From: Janthinobacterium lividum
GTDB taxonomy: Bacteria; Pseudomonadota; Gammaproteobacteria; Burkholderiales; Burkholderiaceae_D
DNA length: 64,000 nucleotides
Reading direction: 5' to 3'
Assembly: GCF_023509035.1 (NCBI RefSeq)
Contig: NZ_CP075583.1
Span: 4,464,001 to 4,528,000, forward strand
In this document: one piece after another, positions 59,378 to 64,000 of the stretch
How positions within the stretch are numbered: the first letter of the stretch is position 1
Layout of the letters: each line of letters starts with the position of its first letter
Made by a program: the position numbers and the translations under genes
The notes under the pieces: model-generated
What the model saw: the letters and a program-made list of their open reading frames with translations, nothing else
Told to the model about the DNA's origin: nothing
The model's database searches: none

Positions 59378-60311
59378 ATGTCAGAGCATCGTATTCCTTC
59401 GCTGAAACTATTAATGGGCTTCGAAGCGGCGGCCCGCCACGGCAATTTTTTCGCGCGCGGCCGACGAGCTGCACGTGACGCAGTCGGCCATCAGCCATCA
59501 GGTGCAACTGCTGGAAGAACAGGTCAAGCAGCCGCTGTTCCGCCGCGCGGGACGGGGCGTGGAACTGACGGTGGCGGGTGAAGTGCTGCTGCGCAGCGTG
59601 CAGCGCTCGATGACCGTGCTGCGCAGCGGCCTGGGGCGCATCGCCACCTACCTCGATCCGGGTCTCGTGGTGCTGGTGTGCCCGGCGCCCCTGCTGCACG
59701 GCTGGCTACAGCCCCGGCTGCGGGCACTCGAAACGCAGCTACCCGAACTGTGCTTGCTGCTGTCGGTCGACGAGAGCGCCCGCTTCGTCGATGAAATCGA
59801 CGTCGACATCGCCATCAGCGAGCGCCCCCTTTTGCAAGCGGACTTGCAGGAAATCCCCCTGCTGCACGATGAATGGGTATTAGTGGCCAACAGCGAGCTG
59901 GCTGCGCGGCTGGCCGGCGTGCCGCAAGATGAGCATCATTTGCACGCGGATCTGGTTTGCCTGGAAGAAAGCCTGACGGGCGACGCCACGGCGCCCCTGT
60001 TCCTGGGGCCGCTGGCACGCTTTCGCAAGCGGGCCATCTACGACGATGCGCGCCTGTTGCTCGACGCCACCCTGGATGGGCGCGGCATCGCCTGTCTGCC
60101 CCGCTTGCTGGTCGATGCCAGCCTGGCGCGCGGCCTGCTGCACATCTTGCCCGCTTATCCCAGGGTGCCGGGCGCGACCTGGTGGCTATCGGGCGTGGCC
60201 GAACATCCCCGTTCGGCCATCGTCGGGCAAGTGTTCGACTGGCTGCGCGCGCAGGGCAATGATTACGGCAGCGGTGCAGGTGCCGTCGCCGTCGCCGGCG
60301 CGCGCGCATAG
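59378..60311 (+). CDS. LysR-family regulator (GcvA-like), frameshifted as read
   Basis: About 310 residues if repaired. The start reads MSEHRIPSLKLLMGFEAAAR then HGNF. At six T (59446-59451) the frame slips; with five T it continues SRAADELHVTQSAISHQVQL and LFRRAGRGVELT, completing a normal winged helix. The remaining effector domain is intact to 60311 (VLVCPAPLLHGWLQPRLRAL, DGRGIACLPRLLVDASLARG). Its 3' end overlaps the PLD nuclease gene by 49 bp in convergent orientation. It is divergent from the agmatine deiminases, its probable targets. Confidence 0.83.
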
Positions 60312-60838
60312 TCGATGCCGCTGGCCCAGCGGTTTTCCCAGTGCGCCAGGTACGATTGCGCCAGGCGCGCGCCATGCCACACGACGATCACATTTTCGCT
60401 GTTGGCGGTAGCGGCATCGGCCGTGTAATTGAAGCTGCCATTCTGCACGGTCACGCCATCGGCAACGATGTACTTGTCGTGATGCAGCGCGTAGCGGGAA
60501 ATGACGCGGGTGGGGATGCCGGCAGCGACGAGCCGGTTCAAGGCGGCCCGACTGTTCTTGCGTTCGTTGCGCCGCGCATCGACCAGCACCTGGACATCGA
60601 CGCCCCGCTGGCGTGCGTTCAGCAAGGCCTCGACCACACGGGGCGAGCTGAACGAATAGGCGGCCAGCCGTATCGTCGACGCTGCGCTATCGATGACCTT
60701 GAGTACCAGCGCTTCCGCCCCGCCATCGGGGGAAAAGGCGTTTTCGATGGTGAGCACGGGCGCGGCGTCGGCGGCAAGCGATGGGGCAGGAACGCCACCA
60801 GCCAGCAATAGCGCAGCAATGAGCAGGATTTTTTTCAT
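60263..60838 (-). CDS. Phospholipase D-family (Nuc-like) nuclease, exported
   Basis: A 191-residue protein with a signal peptide (MKKILLIAALLLAGG to about SLAADA). It has a single HKD motif: His120-x-Lys122-x4-Asp127 (HHDKYIVADG), followed by NGSFNYT. Single-HKD proteins such as Nuc work as dimers and cut DNA. Location is probably periplasmic, and substrate choice (nucleic acid or phosphodiester lipid) is not certain. It overlaps the LysR 3' end by 49 bp. The primase-like gene ends 10 bp upstream of its start, so they may be co-transcribed. Confidence 0.88.
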   Translation of the reverse strand: MKKILLIAALLLAGGVPAPSLAADAAPVLTIENAFSPDGGAEALVLKVIDSAASTIRLAAYSFSSPRVVEALLNARQRGVDVQVLVDARRNERKNSRAALNRLVAAGIPTRVISRYALHHDKYIVADGVTVQNGSFNYTADAATANSENVIVVWHGARLAQSYLAHWENRWASGIDYARAPATATAPAPLP

Positions 60839-60848
60839 GGCGCGTCGC

Positions 60849-61655
60849 CTACGGCAGCCGGTGCCGGAACGTCGGTTCGATGTTGCGCGCATGCAGCCAG
60901 CGCACGATGTCTTCCAGGGTGGCGTCCTGCAGCAGCAGTCCCGGCTGCGTCACTGACTGGGACACTGGCACTGGCAATGGGGCGGCGACGGGAGCGGAAG
61001 CAGGCACCGCATCAGCCAAGCCCGCATGTCCTTGCAACTTCGCCAGCGCCTGCGCGAACTGGGCGGGGTTGATGCTGCGCAAGCCTTCCAGGAAGCCCAG
61101 CTGGGCCGCTGGCGGCGGTGGCATGTCCAGGCCCGGTTCATCGACAAAGGCGGCGCCCATGCTGGGGTGGATGAAGGCAGCCCACTTGCCCGACGGCTGC
61201 AACGCGGGCGGCAGCGTCACCTGTTCCACGTAAGCAGGTGGCGCGACGGCGAGGATGTCGGTCGAGGCGGGTAAGAAGGTCGAGCGCAGCAGCTGCACGA
61301 ACTGGCGCGCCTGGGCGACAGGCACGGGCGTGGCCAGGGACAGCCATAATTGGAACGCCGTGCCCGAGATGCTGACGGCGGGCGCCGGCAAGTCCAGCTC
61401 GTGCTGCACGGCATTGGCAATCGCGCACAGCGCGCTCCAGTGCGCTTCACCGCCACCCTTGCCGCCAAACTCCAGCACCAGCGCCCGCGTCAGGCCGCTA
61501 TCGGTCACGAGTTGCACCGCTACCGTCTGCTCTCCCGCCAGATGGTGTGCCAGCACGGCCGGCGTCATTGGCTGGGCGCCGCCGTCCGCCTCCAGATAAT
61601 GCTGCTGTTCCTCGAACAGATACAAACGGGTGAGTTCGGAAATCAGTTTATGCAT
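60849..61655 (-). CDS. Conserved hypothetical, possibly inactive archaeo-eukaryotic primase-like fold
   Basis: A 268-residue cytosolic protein not assigned with certainty. A segment RALVLEFGGKGGGEAHWSAL, LDLPAPAVSISG and LWLSLATPVP resembles the core of AEP primases (acidic strand, helix, then SG-x-HLW). Further on PSGKWAAFIHPSMGAAFVDE and PPPAAQLGFLEGL resemble the LP-x-G...FVDE...Q-x-FL ending of TOTE-type primases. The metal-binding DxD/DxE is missing (VLEFGG), so it would be inactive. The C-terminal 60 residues are Pro/Ala/Val-rich plus a short helix (LEDIVRWLHARNIEPTF). It precedes the PLD nuclease gene. Confidence 0.55.
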   Translation of the reverse strand: MHKLISELTRLYLFEEQQHYLEADGGAQPMTPAVLAHHLAGEQTVAVQLVTDSGLTRALVLEFGGKGGGEAHWSALCAIANAVQHELDLPAPAVSISGTAFQLWLSLATPVPVAQARQFVQLLRSTFLPASTDILAVAPPAYVEQVTLPPALQPSGKWAAFIHPSMGAAFVDEPGLDMPPPPAAQLGFLEGLRSINPAQFAQALAKLQGHAGLADAVPASAPVAAPLPVPVSQSVTQPGLLLQDATLEDIVRWLHARNIEPTFRHRLP

Positions 61656-61728
61656 GGGCGGCCTCGTAGTGACGTTGGACAACACTTGCCAACGTGCCCA
61701 GATTATAGCCTCCCCGCCCCCACTGATC

Positions 61729-63244
61729 TCAGCGCACCGGCAGCCCGGTTGCCTGCCGCGTCCGTCCAGCGCCAAACACCAGCCAGCTGGCCACGGCGAA
61801 CAGGCAGGCGGCCACGCCGCCGTACAGCATCACGGCGCCAAAGCCTTGTGCCAGCGCAAGCTTCGCCACGCCGGCCGGCAGCGCGCCGGCGCCCTTGCCT
61901 GCAGATAAGTCTTCCGCCAGGGCGCGCAGGGTGGCCGCGTCCAGTCCGCCGGGCAGATGGGGCCGCAAGGCGGACTGGAGGGCTTCGACGAGGATAAAGC
62001 CCATCAGCGCGATATTGATGGACAGGCTGACCATGCGCGCGCTGATGTCGATGCTGGAAGCCATGCCAGCCCGTTCGCCGGGCACTGCGCCCGTCGTCGT
62101 GTTGGTGACGGGCGTGTTCGTCAAGCCCAGCCCCGTGCCCGCCAGCAGGCAGCCGGGCAAGATGGTCAGCCAGCTGGCAGTTTCGGCTTGGCTGCCCCAC
62201 AGCATCAGCAAAAACCCCAGGCCGATGGCCAGCAAGCCGGCAGGGATCACCGCATCGGCCCGGTAGCGCAGCGCCAGCCGCTCGGCCAGGGGGCGGCACG
62301 AGCAAGGTGGGCAAGGTATAGGCCAGCAAGGTCAGGCCCGTGCCCAGGCTGCTGTAGCCGAGGCCATGTTGCACGTACAGGGGCAGGTAAATCATGAGCG
62401 GCCAGAAACTGCAGTTCATGCCCGCCGAACCGAGCAAGGCGCCCGAGAAGCGGCGGATGCGAAATACGCTGAAATCGATCATCGGCTCCGCCTGGCGGCG
62501 TTCGATGACGGCAAACAGCATCAGGCTGAGCAGCGCCACGGCCAGGCTGGCCAGCGTGCGGGGATCATTGAAACCCAGCGCCGGCCCCTGCGTGAGGCAC
62601 CACGCCAGGCTGAACACGGCCAGCGACAGGGTGGCGATGCCCGCCACGTCCAGCTTGCGCCGCTGCGGGTCGCGCGATTCGCTCACGCCCAGGCCGGCCA
62701 GCAGCAGCGCGACGACGGCCAGCGGGCCGTGCACGAGAAATACCCATTGCCAGTTTGACAGCGCGACGATGGCGGCGCCGATGATGGGGCCGAAGCCCAG
62801 GCCCAGGCCAAACACGATGCCCCAGGCGCCAAACGCCCTGCCCCGCGCGGCGCCGGCCGGGAACTGCTGCGACAGCACGGCCACCTGGCAAATCAGCATG
62901 GCGCCGCCGGCCATGCCTTGCAGCGCGCGCGCGGCGATCAGCACACCGGTACTGCCGGCCCAGCCGCATGCCAGCGAACTGAGGCCGAACAGGGCCAGGC
63001 TGGCGAGCAACAAGCGCTTGCGGCCATAGCGGTCCGCCAGTGTGCCTGTTGCCATCAGCACGGTGGTGCAAGCCAGGGTGTAGGCATTCATGATCCATTG
63101 CAAGTCCTTGAAATCGCCATGCAGCACGGTTTCCAGGGTGGGCAAGATGACGGGCACGCTGGAAATTTCCAGCCCGAACATGAGTGAGGCCAGGCACACG
63201 GCGGCCAGGGTCAGTGCATTTTGTTGCGAATTAGTAAGGTGCAT
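61729..63244 (-). CDS. MFS drug exporter (DHA2/EmrB type), frameshifted as read
   Basis: About 505 residues if repaired, with 14 predicted helices. The first part has FGLEISSVPVILPTLETVLH, LQWIMNAYTLACTTVLMATG, LADRYGRKRLLL and GAWGIVFGLGLGFGPIIGA. At five G (plus strand 62289-62293) the frame slips after TLPTLLVPP; removing one base joins LAERLALRYRADAV and the helices down to TRQATGLPVR at the stop. The start ATG is at 63244; the upstream open frame is not family sequence. It is divergent from a LysR gene. Confidence 0.85.
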
Positions 63245-63394
63245 CGAAGCCTTGCTTTCGGTAGTCGTGGAGGGGTCGAGGGGCGCATAGTGCCGGCGCA
63301 CTGCGAGTGAGCATTCTAGGAAAGCTCGACTCATGAGGGAAATGATAAAATTTTGTACAATTCATTCATTTTCATCATGAATCACGGGAACCCC

Positions 63395-64000
63395 ATGGAC
63401 TTCGATACCGCCCTGCTGCGCGCCTTTGTGGCCGTAGCGGACACAGGCGGCTTTACGCGCGCCGCCGAACGGCTGCACCTGAGCCAGTCCGCCATCAGCC
63501 ACCAGATCCGCCGCCTGGAAGAGCAAGCGGGCGCCGCGCTGCTGCTGCGCACGACGCGCAGCCTGCGCCTGACGGAAGATGGCGAGGATTTCCTGCGCCA
63601 CACGCGGCAGATCCTGGCCGCGCAGGATGCGCTGTCGCGGCGCTTCCAGCGTTCCGCAATTGCGGGCGCCGTGCGCTTTGGCGTGCCGGAAAATTTCATG
63701 GGCGCGCGCCTGCCTGCCCTGCTGGCGCAGTTCGCGCACCTGTTTCCCGCCGTGCGCCTGGATGTCACGGTGGGCACCTATCTGGACTTGCAGAAACTGG
63801 TCGCCGCCGATGCGCTGGACCTGGCCGTCGTCATGGCCCTGGCCGATGGGCAAGATGGCGCGGCCGTGCTGCGCCGCACGCGCTTCGTCTGGGCGGCGGC
63901 GCACGACTTCCGGCATGACGGCACGTTGCCCCTGCCGCTGGCGTTTTCACCGGCGCCCTGCATGCACCGGCAAGTGGGCGTCACTGCCCTCGACGGCGCC
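63395..64000 (+). CDS. LysR-family regulator, 3' end outside window
   Basis: At least 202 residues are visible. Winged helix: LLRAFVAVADTGGFTRAAER, LHLSQSAISHQIRRLEEQAG. The effector domain begins VRFGVPENFMGARLPALLAQ and is open to the window end. An in-frame ATG at 63377 is an alternative; I prefer 63395 because MDFDTALLRAF is the usual opening. It is divergent from the MFS exporter across 150 bp containing TTGTACAA (63353-63360) and is the likely regulator of the exporter. Confidence 0.9.
   Translation, partial: MDFDTALLRAFVAVADTGGFTRAAERLHLSQSAISHQIRRLEEQAGAALLLRTTRSLRLTEDGEDFLRHTRQILAAQDALSRRFQRSAIAGAVRFGVPENFMGARLPALLAQFAHLFPAVRLDVTVGTYLDLQKLVAADALDLAVVMALADGQDGAAVLRRTRFVWAAAHDFRHDGTLPLPLAFSPAPCMHRQVGVTALDGA

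Overview
The window is high-GC DNA with dense, often overlapping genes and a gene content typical of Burkholderiales: class I polyhydroxyalkanoate synthase, GcvA-type LysR regulators, a PaoABC-type oxidoreductase, and giant filamentous-haemagglutinin proteins with ECF sigma/FecR signalling. Oxalobacteraceae (Janthinobacterium/Massilia-like) is my best guess. That is inference from gene content; no rRNA or tRNA is present to test it. No insertion sequence, phage, CRISPR array or RNA gene was seen.

Layout. 1-4.5 kb: end of nagA, a sugar porter with its own terminator, and an APC amino-acid permease. 4.6-8.9 kb: DUF445 membrane protein; a reverse-strand operon (MFS remnant, glutathione S-transferase, luciferase-like monooxygenase) opposite a LysR gene. 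8.9-11.9 kb: phaC and a double universal stress protein behind an FNR/Anr-type promoter, then a VIT-family remnant. 11.9-27.9 kb: module 1. 28-35 kb: alpha/beta hydrolase, CorA, a TonB-receptor remnant, an AT-rich patch with a small unknown gene, and paoABC. 34.9-50.9 kb: module 2. 50.9-64 kb: a three-hydrolase operon; LysR/MFS opposite nitronate monooxygenase; two Tat-exported agmatine-deiminase-like proteins opposite a LysR gene; a PLD nuclease; a primase-like protein; an MFS exporter opposite a partial LysR gene.

The notable system is the duplicated module. Each copy reads, on the minus strand: a stand-alone periplasmic STN + TonB-C-like protein, an ECF sigma factor, a FecR anti-sigma factor, an adhesin of about 4,200 residues with a two-partner-secretion (TPS) N-terminus, and a second ECF-like sigma factor whose ATG overlaps the adhesin stop codon. 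This resembles the Pseudomonas aeruginosa PUMA3 (VreA-VreI-VreR) cell-surface signalling system, which lacks a beta-barrel receptor, is linked to the TpsA-like protein PdtA, and is controlled by PhoB. Both copies here have a Pho-box-like 22-bp direct repeat upstream of the STN gene, inside a 50-bp block with 36 of 50 positions identical. The working model is phosphate limitation and PhoB inducing the STN-sigma-FecR genes, then an envelope signal releasing sigma to express the adhesin. No TpsB transporter gene is in the window.

Six genes are interrupted by single-base shifts (two of them in the second adhesin), five of them in homopolymer runs of five to seven bases. Their number and type suggest read or assembly errors more than true decay; full-length coordinates are given and each shift is flagged.
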